Counted from the first letter of the stretch, positions 35,204 to 48,171 are shown. The stretch: DNA of 64,000 nucleotides from Pictodentalium vernedei (GCA_031216915.1 CM062294.1:26288985-26352984); one strand, 5' to 3'. Program-made: numbers and translations. The notes: a model not told the origin generated them from the letters alone.

Positions 35204-35629
35204 CAGTGGAGCCCACTTAATTGGATATCTCTTAATTGTATATCCCTGTTAATTGAATATAATTTCCAAACTCAAAACCATTTACCATACCTCCAGTACA
35301 AATTTGACCTGTTAATTGAATATAGGTTATAGAGTAAACTCCTGTTAATTGAATAAAAAATCTTGTAACATGTCAAGAAATTACCCTGACTCTCTCCAGT
35401 TTTCCTTTGGTTATAGACCTATTTGGCCTCAGTACATCCAATACAGGCATTTAATCTATTATATCTTGTTTGACAGAGCTTTTGGAGCTCTGTCAAACAA
35501 GATATAATAGAACAAATGCTAAGTTTATCTCTAGAATACAGGAAAGTGATACAATCCCTGTTAATTGAATACTCCTAATTGAATAATTTTTATTGGCAAA
35601 GTGGCTATTCAATTAACAGGCTTCCACTG
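35204..35629. mobile_element. pogo/Tigger-like MITE with central perfect hairpin
   Basis: Ends CAGTGGAGCC and the inverse of CAGTGGAAGCC, flanked by TA (35202-35203 and 35630-35631), with TTAATTGAATA-type inner repeats. The middle (about 35457-35511) is a perfect hairpin with arms of about 27 bp. Confidence 0.8.
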
Positions 35630-35696
35630 TAATGGATTATATTATGTATCTTTGTTTTCAAGGGTTATTGCGAGTACTATGACTGTTTATATTTTT

Positions 35697-36537
35697 ATGC
35701 CTCCCGACTTAGGTCAGGTGGCATATAGTGATTGAAGTGTGCGTGTGTCAGTCTGTCTGTCTGTCTGTCCGTGTGTGTGTGTGTGTGTCCGAGCCAATAA
35801 CTCGAAAATGGTTAGGGCCACAGTCATCAATCTTCACACAATTATAAAGGACCATGGGAGGATGTGTCACACACCATAGCTGGGTTCGTACCTTCAAGGT
35901 CAAGGTCACATTTCAAGGTCACACTAAAAATTGGTCAATATTCTTGTCTCAGCCATAACTCAGAAACGAATCATAGTACAATTGTTAAACTATTTACAAA
36001 TGTTAAGGACAGTCAGAAGGTGTGTCGTGTATAATAGTTTCCGCCGCATCTGCAAGGTGGAGGTCACAATTGACCTTCATATGTTCAGGGTCACAAATCG
36101 TGTCTCAAACAAAACTCCAAAACTTTTAGGGCTACAGTCATCTAACATCACTCAGTTATAAAGGACAACAGGTGGATGTGTCATGCACCACTTCCAGGTC
36201 CGTAAGGTCAAGTTCAAGGTCACATTTCAAGGTCACACTGAACACGGTTAGGGCCACAGTCATCAAACTTCTCACAATTATAAAGGATGATGAGAGGATG
36301 TGTCACACACCATAGCCGGGTTCGTATCTTCAAGGTCAAGGTCACACTAAAAATGGGTCAATATTCGTGTCTCAGCCATAACTCAGAAACGAATCATAGT
36401 ACAATTGTTAAACTTTTTACAAATGTTAAGGATAGTCAGAACGTGTGTCGCATATAATAGTTTCCGCGTGCATCTGCAATGTGAAGGTCACAAGGGGGGG
36501 GGGGCATGTTTTACCTTAGTAACATTCTTCTTGTTTC
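35697..36537 (+). mobile_element. Helentron-like element H6 ('GCCTCC' family)
   Basis: Starts TATGCCTCCCGAC, followed by GTCTGTCTGTC/GTGTGT simple repeats, and ends GGGGGCATGTT...CTTCTTGTTTC. The core is about two units of about 430 bp (matching at 35791 and 36245, and at 35925 and 36343). Non-coding. It inserted just before the gag-like start codon of DIRS copy 2. Confidence 0.55.
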
Positions 36538-36588
36538 ATGATGAAAGAATATTGTTCATATTGTAATGCAAGGAAGTCTTCCTCTGAT

Positions 36589-39500
36589 TATCCCCACATT
36601 TTAAAAAATGCGGGGATATTGTCATGATCTCCGTCCGTACATCCGTACTTCCGTACGTCCGGTTTTGTAATTCGAAACGCCGTAACTTTCTACAGTTGTT
36701 CGATAGGGTCTGTGCAACCCAAAAATACAACTTTTAAATTTTTGTGCCACCAGGTGGCTTCTGTGGAGCCACTTAAAAAATGCGTTATTTTTTCACTTTT
36801 TTGCTGAATAGTCCCAACCTATGTAATTCGGAGTTCTAAAATTACACTAGGGTGTTGCTAAATGATCTGTAGATATGTAGGAAGGTTTCGGATTTTTCGG
36901 GTGCCACGTGGCTGTGCCACCGTAGCCACTTTTGTGTTTTCTTAGACCGTTTCCGGCAAAAGGCTCGTAGGATATGTAATTCGAAATGCTAAATCCATGC
37001 TCAGATGTTGCAGTAGGGTCTATAGATGCGCACGAAGGTTTCGGATTTTTCGGGTGCCACGTGGCTGTGCCACTGTAGCCACTTTCGTGTTTTCTTAGAC
37101 CGTTTCCGGCAAAAGGCTCCTAGGGTATGTAATTCGAAACGCTAAAACCATGCTCAAATGTTGCAGTAGGGTCTGTAGATGTGCACGAAGGTTTCAGATT
37201 TTTCAGGTGCCACGTGGCTGTGCCACCATTGCCACTTTTGTGTTTTCTTAGACCGTTTCCGGCGAAAGGCTCCTAGGGTATGTAATTCAAAACGCTAAAA
37301 CCATGCTCAAATGTTGCAGTGGGGTCTGTAGATGCGCACAAAGGTTTCAGATTTTTCAGGTGCCACGTGGCTGTGCCACCGTTGCCACTTTTGTGTTTTC
37401 TTAGACCGTTTCTGGCGATGGGCTCCTAGGGTATGTAATTCGAAATGCTAAAACCATGCTCAAATGTTGCAGTGGGGTCTGTAGATGTGCACGAAGGTTT
37501 CGGATTTTTCAGCTGCCACCTGGCTGCGCCACCATTGCCACTTTCGTGTTTTCTTAGACCGTTTCCGGCGAAAGGCTCCTAGGGTATGTAATTCGAAACG
37601 CTAAAACCATGCTCAAATGTTGCAGTAGGGTCTGTAGATGTGCACAAAGGTTTCCGATTTTTCAGGTGCCACGTGGCTGTGCCACCATTGCCACTTTTGT
37701 GTTTTCTTAGCCCGTTTGCGGCGAAAGGCTCCTAGGGTATGTAATTCGAACTGCTAAAACCATGCTCAAATGTTGCAGTAGGGTCTGTAGATGCGCACAA
37801 AGGTTTCAGATTTTTCAGGTGCCACGTGGCTGTGCCACCGTTGCCACTTTTGTGTTTTCTTAGACCGTTTCCGGCGAAAGGCTCCTAGGGTATGTAATTC
37901 GAAATGCTAAAACCATGCTCAAATGTTGCAGTGGGTTCTGTAGATGCGCACAAAGGTTTCAGATTTTTCAGGTGCCACGTGGCTGTGCCACTGTTGCCGC
38001 TTTTGTGTTTTCTTAGACCGTTTCCGACGAAAGGCTCCTAGGGTATGTAATTCGAAATGCTAAAACCATGCTCAAATGTTGCAGTGGGGTCTGTAGATGC
38101 GCACGAAGGTTTTGGATTTTTCAGCTGCCATGTGGCTGCGCCACCATTGCCACTTTCGTGTTTTCTTAGACCGTTTCCGTCGAAAGGCTCCTAGGGTATG
38201 TAATTCGAAACACTAAAACCATGCTCAAATGTTGTAGTGGGGTCTGTAGATGCGCACGAAGGTTTCCGATTTTTCAGGTACCACGTGGCTGTGCCACCGT
38301 TGCCACTTTTGTGTTTTCTTAGACCGTTTCTGGCGAAAGGCTCCTAGGGTATGTAATTCGAAATGCTAAAACCATTCTCAAATGTTGCATTGGAGTCTGT
38401 AGATGCGCACGAAGGTTTCAGATTTTTCAGCTGCCATGTGGCTGCGCCACCATTGCCACTTTCGTGTTTTCTTAGACAGTTTCCGGCGAAAGGCTCCTAG
38501 GGTATGTAATTCGAAATGCTAAAAGCACGCTCAGATGTTGCAGTAGGGTCTGTAGATGCGCACGAAGGTTTCAGATTTTTTTGAGGTGCCACGTGGCTGT
38601 GCCACTGTTGCCACTTTTGTGTTTTCTTAGACCGTTTCCGGCGAAAGGCTCCTAGGGTATGTAATTCGAAACGCTAAAACCATGCTCAAATGTTACAGTG
38701 GGGTCTGTAGATGCGCACAAAGGTTTTGGATTTTTCAGGTGCCACATGGCTGTGCCACCGTTGCCACTTTTGTGTTTTCTTAGACCGTTTCCGGCGAAAG
38801 GCTCCTGGGGTATGTAATTCGAAATGCTAAAACCATGCTCAAATGTTGCAGTGTGGTCTGTAGATGCGCACAGAGATTTTGGATTTTTCAGCTGCCACCT
38901 GGCTGCGACACCATTGCCACTTTCGTGTTTTCTTAGACCGTTTCCGGCGAAAGGCTGCAAGGGTATGTAATTCGAAATGCTAAAACCATGCTCAAATGTT
39001 GCAGTAGGGTCTGTAGATGTGCACGAAGGTTTCTGATTTTTCAGGTGCCACGTGGCTGTGCCACCATTGCCACTTTTGTGTTTTCTTAGACCGTTTCCAG
39101 TGAAAGGCTCCTAGGGTAAGTAATTCGAAATGCTTAACACATGCTCAAATGTTGCAGTAAGGCCTGTAGATGCGTACAAAGGTTTCAGATTTTTCAGATG
39201 CCACGTGGCGGTGCCACCGTTTTTCTTTCGTGTTTTCTTAGATCATTTCCGGCGAAAAGCTCCCAGAGTATATAATTTGAAATGCTAAAACTATGCTCAA
39301 AAGTTGCAGTAGGGTCTGTAGATGTGCACGAAGGTTTCGGATTTTTGGGGTGCCACCGTTGCCACTTTCATGTTTTCTTAGACCGTTTCCGGCGAAAGGC
39401 TCCCAGGGTACATGTATGTAATTCGAAACGCTAAAACCATGCCCAGATGTTGCAGTGGAGTCTGTAGGTGCGCACGAAGCTGTGTCACCTGTGCCACTCA

Positions 39501-39621
39501 ATATGATTTTAGTGTGTCATATAATACATTTCTTCTTTGTATCAAGCATTCATACAATATCAAGGATGCAAATGCGGGGATACACTATAGTGTGCTTTGC
39601 ACACAAGTGACACCATCTAGT
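36589..39621 (+). mobile_element. Helentron-like element H5 with 153-bp core units
   Basis: Left end TATCCCCACATTTT with a small hairpin (CCCCACATTT...AAATGCGGGG) and CCGTCCGTAC simple repeats. Right end AAATGCGGGGATACACTATAGTG plus GTGCTTTGCAC hairpins and CATCTAGTT. The core is about 17 units of 153 bp (36819-39480). It splits the first Cys-rich block of the DIRS gag-like ORF. Confidence 0.75.
36819..39480. repeat. 153-bp tandem array, about 17 units
   Basis: GGGTATGTAATTCG recurs at 37123, 37276, 37429 and 37582, exactly 153 bp apart. Each unit includes GGTGCCACGTGGCTGTGCC and a TTCTTAGACCGTTTCCGGC block. Open frames on the minus strand across it are period effects. Confidence 0.9.
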
Positions 39622-39770
39622 TCTCATTGTTCTTGTAGTCAATGCACTCGCACTAATTCTTGCTCAGTGTGTGTCAATTGGGATGACAAATGCTGGAGAC
39701 GTGTGTCACGGTATATTGTTAGCAGTGAGATGTCCATGTCGGTCCTCTCTCCGCAGAATCACTAGTTTTT

Positions 39771-42700
39771 AGCTTAACTTGACATAGTCAAGATAAGCTA
39801 TTGCCATCACGCGTGCGGAAGTCCGTTAGTCTGTGACGTCTGTTCACATTTTCCTTTAGCACGGGCTACACCCCGCAGTTCTTGTCTGATCGTCACGAAA
39901 TTTCATATGCAGGTTTGGGGTCATGTCTAGATGAGAACGTCCTCTTTTGGTCGCGATCGGGCAACCGGTATGGCTGCCCGAGCCCAAAACCCGAAAACCA
40001 TTAGCACAGTCTACAGGTCGTATTTATGAAGGGATTTCATTGTAACTTGGTAGGATGCCTCTGTATAATGCCTAGATGAGAACGTCCCCTTTTGGGCATG
40101 ATCTATCAACCGTGATGGTTGCCCAAGCCCGAAACCCAAAAACTTTTAGCACAGTCTGCAGGTCATGTTTAATGTGGAGGGATTTCATTGTAACTTGGTA
40201 GGATGACTCCTTATGATGTCTAGATGAGAATTTCTCCATTTGGGCTTGATCTGCCAACCGTGACGACTGCCCGAGCCCAAAACCCGAAAACCTTTACCAC
40301 AGTCTACAGGTCATATTTATTGAGGAATTTCATTGTAACTTGGTGGGTTGACTTCATACAATGTCTAGATGAGAAAGTCACCTTTTGGGCATGATTGGCA
40401 ACTGTGACGGCTACAGGTGCCCAAAGCCCGAAAACCTTTAGCACAGTCTAGAGGTCATATTTATGAAGGGATTTCATTGTAACTTGGTAGGATGACTCCA
40501 AATAATGTCTAGATGAGAACGTCCCATTTTGATCGCGATCATGCAGCCTTGATGGGTGCCCGAGCCCAAAGACCTTTAGCATAGGCAAAAGGTCATATTT
40601 ATGGAAGGATTTCGTTGTAACCTGTTAGGTTGACTCCATGTAATGCCTAGATGATGACATCCCCTTTTGGTTGTGATTGGTCAGTTGTGATGGCTACTAG
40701 TGCCCGAAGCCCGAAAACCTTGAGCACAGTCTACAGGTCATATTTATGAAGGGATTTCATTGTAACTTCTTAGGATCACTCCAGATGATGCCCAGATGAG
40801 ATTGTCCCCTATGGTTGTGATCATTCAGCCATGATGGTTGCCCGAGCCCGAAAACCTTTAACACAGTCTACAGGTCATATTTATGAAGGGATTTCATTGT
40901 AACTTGGTAGGTTAACTTCATATAATGTCTAGATGAGAACGTCCCCTTTTGTACATGATTGGACTACTGTGACGGCTAAAGGTGCCCAAAGCCTGAAAAC
41001 CTTTAGCACAGTCTACAGGTCATATTTATGAGGGGATTTCATTGTAACTTGGTAGGATGACTTCAAATAATGTCTAGATGAGAACGTCCCATTTTGGCCA
41101 TGATCATTCAGCCTTGATGGGTGCCCGAGCCCAAAAACCTTTAGCATAGGCAAAAGGTTATATTTATAGAAGGATTTCATTGTAACCTGTAAGGTTGACT
41201 CCATATAATGCCTAGATGATGACATCCCCTTTTGGTCAACTGTGATGGCTACAGGTGCCCGAAGCCCGAAAACCTTGAGCACAGTCTACAGGTCATATTT
41301 ATGAAGGGATTTCATTGTAACTTCGCTGGATCACTCCAGATGATGCCCAGATGAGATTGTCCCCTTTGGTTGCGATCATTCAACCATGATGGCTGCCCAA
41401 GCCCAAAGCCCAAAAACCTTAAGTACAGTCTACAGGTCATATTTATGAAGGGATTTCATTGTAACTTGGTAGGTTGACTTCATATAATGTCTAGATGAGA
41501 ATGTCCCCTTTTGGACATGATTGGGCAACTTTGACGGCTAAAGGTGCCCGAAGCCCGAAAACCTTTTGCACTGTCTACAGGTCATATTTATGAAGGGATT
41601 TCATTGTAACTTGGTAGGATGACTCCAAATAATGTCAAGATGAGAACGTCCCATTTTGGCCATGATCATTCAGCCTTGATGGGTGCCCGAGCCCAAAAAC
41701 CTGTAGCATAGGTAAAAGGTTATATTTATAGAAGGATTTCATTGTAACCTGTTAGGTTGACTCCATATAAAGCCTAGATGATGACATCCCCTTTTCATCG
41801 TGATTGGTCAACTGTGATGGCTACAGGTGCCCGAAGCCCGAAAACTTTGACTACAGTCTACAGGTCATATTTATGAAGGGATTTCATTGTAACTTCGCAG
41901 GATCACTCCAGATGATGCCCAGATGAGATTGTCCCCTTTGGTTGCGATCATTCAACCATGATGGCTGCCCGAGCCCGAAGCCCGAAAACCTTTACCACAG
42001 TCTACAGGTCATATTTATGAAGGGATTTCATTGTAACTTGGTAGGTTGACTTCATATAATGTCTAGATGAGAACGTCCTCTTTTGGACATGATTGGGCAA
42101 CTGTGATGGCTTCAGGGGCCCTAAGCCCGGAAACCTTTAGAACAGTCTACAGGTCATAATTATGAAGGGATTTCATTGTAGCTTGGTAGGATGACTCCAT
42201 ATAGTGTCCAGATAAGAATGTCCCCATTTGGTTGCGATCATTCAACCATGATGGCTGCCAGAGCCCAAAGCCCAAAAACCTTTAGCACAGTCTACAGGTC
42301 ATATTTATTAAGGGATTTCATTGTAACTTGGTAGATTGACTTCATATAATGTCTAGATGAGAACGTCCCCTTTGGACGCAATTGGGAAACTGACGGCTAC
42401 AAGGGCCCAAAGCCTGAAAACCTTTAGGACAGTCTACAGGCCATATTTATGAGGGGATTTTAATGTAACTTGATAGGATGACTCGTTTTGGAATAATTTC
42501 ACTGTAACTTGGTAACTTTTGTTGATATACGTTAACTGTGAGGGCCACATACATTAAATGTGAGGTCATATTAACCAACCCCTCAGCTCTTTAGTACAGT
42601 GTACACCTCATATTATTTTTATCATAAACATAGCATACAGGGAACAGAAATGAACATATTCCCAATTATCACAATTCTTGTCTTATTTCATAATCCTTTC

Positions 42701-42775
42701 TTAACATTGAACATTATCCTTTTCATCAAACACAACACACAAGTTAAGCTACAATGTCATTGACACTTTCATTCA
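39771..42775 (+). mobile_element. Helentron-like element H4 with ~143-bp core units
   Basis: Left end AGCTTAACTTGAC plus a small hairpin; right end AAGTTAAGCT plus hairpin ATGTCATTGACA and TTTCATT. The core has about 18 units of about 143 bp with TCTACAGGTCATATTTATGA. A four-unit higher-order period of about 565 bp is visible (40919, 41481, about 42055). It splits the DIRS gag-like ORF; copy 1 shows the uninterrupted target. Confidence 0.78.
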
Positions 42776-44619
42776 GTCTCTTTTTCAGAGGAACAAGAAC
42801 AGGGTGATGTTTCCGTGATGTCTTCAAGAAGTATGCCTCCGTCGTCACAGTCTAACGAAGAGCTAGTGGCTAAAGTGCTCATAGAAATACGACAATTGCC
42901 TAAGAGGTCCCAAGTAGGATCGATGGCGTTGTCGTGCGCTAGCTCACCCGGTGAAGCAACCATTCATGGAATGGCTTGGCAGCTGGGTTTGTCCATTGCG
43001 GTCCAGGGAAGGAGTTCAGGGGATGCGAGCACTATAAACATAGAACGTGCACACCCAGCGATGACAGATCCGAAGATAGTACAGGGAAGCCTGTCAGTCT
43101 GGTAGCTAGCTTGTCCAGGTCTACCCGGACCGCAAGCGAGAGAGGCCCCTCACTCTTACAGCAACATCTCGGCCCAGATGTTGTACATAATTTTAGCCAG
43201 TCGGAGCATACGTCCACTCCACCTGCTCGGGACGCTCCGTTGCATAGACAGTCCAGAGAGACTAGTCGATCAGCTTTCTCATCTTCACCCCAGCACACAC
43301 GACTGCACCTTGGCTACGTGACCTCTGATATCCAGCCAGCTTCGCCGACCAGGGATTCCACGTCGACCAGGTCATGCCATCCAGTAGCCAGGGATACGAG
43401 GCCTTTACAATCGGGATGTTCGCATAAAAGAAGTATGCAGGATTCAACGTCCCAGGAGCTTCCAGCAGCTAAATCACATAAGACCGTGGCTCCACATGCC
43501 TCCATAACGGACTTGCTATCACAGATAGCTCATCTCATCGCAGCATCCCATCAGCCATCAGAAACTTTTTGGGATCAGGAATTGTCTGAGGAAGCTGGGT
43601 CGGTTCGTTCTGCTGCAGAGTCAGGAAGAGACGACCAAGATTATCAAGTGGTCCAGCTGATGGTGAAAGGGATTCAGCGGAGCTGGAATTTTCCCTTTTG
43701 GAGCAACATAAGGTAGCTGTAGATTTCATCTGCCAGTACCTTCCTGATGTTGTTCCTCCAGACCAGAATGCTGTGTTGCCAGATAAGAGACTGATAGCCT
43801 CACTGGACACAGATTTCTTTGGTCGGATTAGGGACATGGCGCCTTAGTTTCCGACCCAGTCCAGAAATGTCACACGGACATTTGAACTTTTGAATGATGG
43901 TATATTCAAACTTGCCTCCAAGATGTGCAAGTCCGGTTTCTTAGCAGCCAATGCTCTACAGCTGCCTTTCATCAATTCAAGGAATAAATTTTAAACGGCA
44001 GGACAGGGCATTCCTAGAGTTCCTCTGCGTCTGGACGACCAGGCTGAAGACCTAGAATTGTCTTTGCCATCGTCTGTCTATTCCAGCCACGATGTTGGAA
44101 ACGACAATCTCGTCTAACAGGATCATCTTAGATGCATTATCGTACGCAGATCACCTTACCAGAGCGTTATCATTACGACTCGAAGGAAAAGAATTCCAGG
44201 ATGTACAGACTTCTTTAAGAGGTCTTTCGAGGGCCATAGCATACTCTATGTATAACTCCGCCCTTTCAGTGGCAAATCTGGAGTTAGTTAGACGTGATGC
44301 TGCCCTGGCTGCATCCACTCGGGTGGATCGTAAGGTGAAAAACTTTCTTCGAGTCACTCCGGTCTCTGGAGAGCTTCTCTTCGACGGCAAGCTTACCATA
44401 ATCTATGATCAGATTACGAAGAAAGCTTCAGACTCTCTGCTGTTCAAGAAGAGTAAGACAGGCACTTCTGCGGCAAGTACGTCCAAGGGAAGTTCCTATA
44501 GAGGTTCTTATAAGTCCTCTAGGTTTTACTCCAGAGACCGTCAAGGTAGTGACTCAGGTAGGGGTCGTAATACTGGCGGAGACTTCTGGTCAGATGCCCC
44601 TAGGTCGACAGGGTGAGGT

Positions 44620-45519
44620 GTGGGTCGTGGAGGATGTGGTTTCTCCTCCTGCAAGCCTCGCAGATCCAGGAGGTGATAGTGAAAACCTCATTTGTGTTCC
44701 AGTGGGCGGAAGGCTATCAAATTTCTTAACCAATTGGTTGTCAACTACGGACGACCCTTGGGTTCGAGGGGTGATTTCAGAAGGGCTAAAACTGTCCTTC
44801 AAAAGAAAACCTGTTAACTCGAAGTCCAAGATGGACTCACCTTCCGTCAAATCCTCAGAAGAGAGGGTCGCTTCTATCAGAAGTCCAATCTCTTCTGGAG
44901 AAGAATGCGATAGAGGTCGTAGAAAACCAGGAATCTCCAGGTTTCTACAGCCATCTGTTTCTGGTTCCTAAACCAGACGACTCGTTTCGTCCAGTCATAG
45001 ATCTGAGCTGGATAAACAAGGTGATCGAGGCACCAAAATTTTATATGGAGACCATTCGATCTGTCAAGAGCGAGCATTCGAATGAATGACTATGCTGCGA
45101 GCTTAGATCTCAAGGATGCGTACTTTCACGTCATGGTACATCCGGCATTCAGAAAGTATATTCGCTTCGCTGTCCAAGGAGTTGTTTATCAGTTCCGAGC
45201 AATGTGCTTCGGTCTGATACTAGCGCCCTGGGCTTTCACTCGAATAATGAACTCGGTGATGACTCATTTCCGAGCTCATTCGTCTGTGGTAACGTTGGCC
45301 TACCTGGATGACATACTTCAGAGGTATGGCAACGAGTTAATGCTTCAGAACGATGTTCAGAATCGGCTTCAACTGCGCCGACATCTCGGTTTTATAATAA
45401 ACAAGAAGAAGTCAGATCTGGTGCCGTCCAAGTCATTCACCCACCTGGGAATGAGTTTCGAGATGCACAACAATCTCGTTTGTCTGCCGTTAACCAGAGC
45501 AATATTAATCAGTTGTTAA
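44620..45519 (+). pseudogene. DIRS copy 2 reverse transcriptase
   Basis: The N-terminal block (GGRLSNFLTNWLSTTDDPWV) is in one frame up to 44971. The NAIEVVENQESPGF/SFRPVIDLSWINK block follows in another. The palm is open 45082-45519 with SLDLKDAYFHV (Asp9, Asp12), YQFRAMCFG, APWAFTRIM and AYLDDI (Asp76-Asp77 at 45307-45312). Catalytic residues are intact here, unlike copy 1. At least two frame changes upstream and one at the end make it non-functional as read. Confidence 0.82.
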
Positions 45520-46560
45520 GCTCACTTTTGTCTTCACTCCGACATAGTTACAGCGAGAGAATTCATGCAACTGATAGGTTTGTGCGGAGCCGCTGCAGAT
45601 CTTATTCCGATGGGGCGGCTACATACTCAGCCATGGGGCGGCTATCTACTCAGCCACTCCAAATCTTTCTGACTCATAATTGGAGTGTGAAGATTCATTC
45701 GCTCGATACGAACATCGTCTTGTCAAATCAAGTGAAACAAGAGATTCAGACTTTGGCAGATATTCAGTGGTTAACTCAGGGAGTTCCACTGCAATCGCCG
45801 GATCCGAGTTTTATGATTATGACGGATGCCAGTCAAACAGGTTGGGGCGCAACATTGAGCCCAACAGATTCAAATTGCCAGGGTCTTTGGGATCCGCAGC
45901 TCCTAAACAAACACATAAACATCAAAGAGATGATGTCAATTTGGCTTGTGCTACGTCGTTGGATGAACATTATTCAGAATTCACATGTGCAAATTCTGTC
46001 CGACAATTCGACGGTAGTAGCATATATTCGGAACCAGGGGGGCACTCATTCCATTCCGTTATTCAACTTAACAGAAAGAATCCTTCTGTTTGTCCTAGAG
46101 CATCAAGTTCTCCTATCGGTCCGTCATGTTCCGGGTTGTCTGAACGTTTTGGCAGACTCCCTTTCTTGGAGGGGTTGCATGTTGCCATCAGAATGGACAA
46201 ACGAATATTCAATCAGATTTGCTTCCAATGTGAGTGTCCGATGATAGACTTTTTTGCGACGCATCTCAACAATCAGTTGCAGACGTATGTGTCGCCGTGT
46301 CCAGATCCTCGAGTGTTTGCAGTAGACGCTCTCTCGATCTCTTGGGACGGAATGATAAGATACGCATATCCTCCAGCGCCACTGATTCAGCAGATATTGC
46401 TCAAGATAGAATCTCTGTCACCCCAGAGACCATGGATGAATATACTCAGGTGTCTGTTGTGGGACATGCCGTGGAAGCTTCCTCCACGGGTGGATCTTCT
46501 TTCGCAGGGGAAATCGCACACACTGCATCACAACCTGCAAGGTCTCAACCTTCACGTATT
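45520..46560 (+). pseudogene. DIRS copy 2 RNase H and C-terminal block
   Basis: Frame 45480-46244 carries REFMQLIGLCGA-like sequence after a shift, then IMTDASQTGWGATL, INIKEMMSIWLVL, QILSDNSTVVAYIRNQGG and HVPGCLNVLADSLSW. These are the Asp, Glu, Asp set and tail of DIRS RNase H. The next block, MIDFFATHLNNQLQTYVSP through WDGMIRYAYPP, continues in the frame 45680-46747 and overlaps the recombinase ORF start, an arrangement common in DIRS elements. Confidence 0.8.
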
Positions 46561-47607
46561 TCGATTGTGCGGTCCTTCTTGCACGGCAAGCATTTTACAG
46601 GACGAGCAGTGGACGCAATTTCTAACTGTAGGAGGACCTCCTCTTCGCTACATTATGCTGTTAAGTGGAAGGTTTTCTCACGGTGGCGTAGGGATCATTC
46701 TGTTGATATTTATGATCCCCCCATTCCAGACATTGCTAATTTTCTAGTCTACCTGTTTGATGAGATAAAACTGCAGCCTGTTACCATTAAGGGTTATAGG
46801 TCTATGCTATCTGATACCTATGCACATCATGATAGTTTACAGATTGGATCTAACGTCTCTTTATCTAAATTAGTGAAAAACTTTTCGATAAATAGACCTA
46901 GAACCCGTAGATTAATTCCTAAGTTGAATTTAGCGTGGGATCTTCTTAAGCTAAAAGAAGCGCCATTTGAGCCTCTTGATACAGTGGACTTCAAATTTTT
47001 ATCTTATAAGACAGCTTTTCTCTTAGCCTTCTCTTCTGCTAGAAGAGTTAGTAAGTTTCATGCACTATCTGTTGATGATTCTCACTATCGTAGTGTAGGT
47101 AATACTATTACCTTGACTACTAATGTTGGATTTTTGGCTAAGAATCAGGCTCCTAATCAGTATCCGGAACCTATTGTTATTAAGGCTGTTCCGTCTTCCA
47201 ATGGGCATAGGCCTTTACTCTGTCCTGTTAGAACTATACGTATTTACAAACGTAGATCTGAGTTTATCAGAAAGGGATGTAAACGTTTCTTTCTGTCTCT
47301 GCTGCCAAATAGAGGGGACATTACGGTCCATTCTATTGCTAGGTGGATTCATTTAACTATCCGTACTGCTTATGGAAAATTATCTTCAACTCAGCAGTCC
47401 GTGCTTAAGATTTCGGCGCATGAAGTAAGAGCTCTATCTACATCTTGGGCTTATGCTAATAGTGTTGCTATTACAGATTTGATGAAGGCTGCATATTGGT
47501 CTCAGCCTTCCCCATTCACAAATTTTTATCTTAGAAATATTGAGTCCATTTCTGGAGATCTGCATTGTTTTGGTCCGTTATCTGTTGCTCAGAATGTCGT
47601 TCACTAA
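46234..47607 (+). CDS. DIRS copy 2 tyrosine recombinase, open over 457 codons
   Basis: The longest intact transposon frame in the window. The N-terminal 85 residues overlap the RNase H ORF and have no clear domain. Then RISIVRSFLHGKHFTGRA and a core-binding-like helical part up to about residue 230. The catalytic domain has LLAFSSARRVSKFHALS (first Arg), a PLLCPVRTIRIYKRR segment, SAHEVRALSTSWAYANS (His-x-x-Arg) and FTNFYLRNIES (Tyr nucleophile), ending QNVVH at TAA. It would join a circular DNA intermediate to the genome. The rest of the element is broken, so it could act only on other copies. Confidence 0.82.
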   Translation: MSDDRLFCDASQQSVADVCVAVSRSSSVCSRRSLDLLGRNDKIRISSSATDSADIAQDRISVTPETMDEYTQVSVVGHAVEASSTGGSSFAGEIAHTASQPARSQPSRISIVRSFLHGKHFTGRAVDAISNCRRTSSSLHYAVKWKVFSRWRRDHSVDIYDPPIPDIANFLVYLFDEIKLQPVTIKGYRSMLSDTYAHHDSLQIGSNVSLSKLVKNFSINRPRTRRLIPKLNLAWDLLKLKEAPFEPLDTVDFKFLSYKTAFLLAFSSARRVSKFHALSVDDSHYRSVGNTITLTTNVGFLAKNQAPNQYPEPIVIKAVPSSNGHRPLLCPVRTIRIYKRRSEFIRKGCKRFFLSLLPNRGDITVHSIARWIHLTIRTAYGKLSSTQQSVLKISAHEVRALSTSWAYANSVAITDLMKAAYWSQPSPFTNFYLRNIESISGDLHCFGPLSVAQNVVH

Positions 47608-48171
47608 ACAGTTGCAACTATAGTTATGCAGGCATTCTGTTCCGGCAGTGACTGTCCTGCTGCCATCTTCACTCTGGAGTATTTGACCCAGGGCACCTGC
47701 TTTATAGTGAAAAGCAAGGGAATACCTCCTCTGGAGTCAGTAATTCCGAGTCGGTGTTGGGATGGTTTTAAAATGTAAAACTAATGTTTATCTCATTTAT
47801 GTAATATTTTTAAAGTGTAGCTCGGTGTGAAGCATTTGTATATGTCACGTGTCATATGAGCGATAATATACAATCCTCGGACACTTTTAATGAGTATAAA
47901 GAGTCTCATTCTCTGGACTTCCTTTATTTATTGGCTTACCTTAAAAAATAATTAGTATAAAGGGTTATACTGGATATTAATAGAGATCATTGATATTATT
48001 GTGCTCAATTACAGAATGGTATTGTGTCTTTCTTTTTTGATACAAATAAGAAATATACATGTAAATCCTGTTTTTCCTTTTCTCCTTGAGGGGATAATTT
48101 GGTTTACATGTAATTGAGTCTATTGGATTTTCCTTTATGTCCTAGGCCCTCCAGCCTTTTTCTATTCAGCT

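Larger units (their letters stand above)
36541..44616 (+). pseudogene. DIRS copy 2 gag-like ORF in three pieces
   Basis: Pieces: 36541-36588 (start with CSYCNARKSSSD), 39622-39770 (CSQCTRTNSCSVCVNWDD) and 42774-44616. H5 and H4 separate them. The last piece runs through Ser/Thr-rich linkers, the DLLSQIAHLIAAS block, and then 44092-44616, which contains ALSYADHLTRALSLRL, an AYSMYNSALSVANLELVRRD helix-rich part and a Gly/Ser/Arg-rich tail. Several frame changes occur between 43000 and 44090. The role is presumed RNA packaging, from position in DIRS elements. Confidence 0.62.

Noticed and set aside
38652-39501. Minus-strand frames with repeated GNGLRKHESGNG across H5
   Set aside because: The period of 153 is a multiple of three, so frames stay open by arithmetic; there is no start, domain or codon signal.
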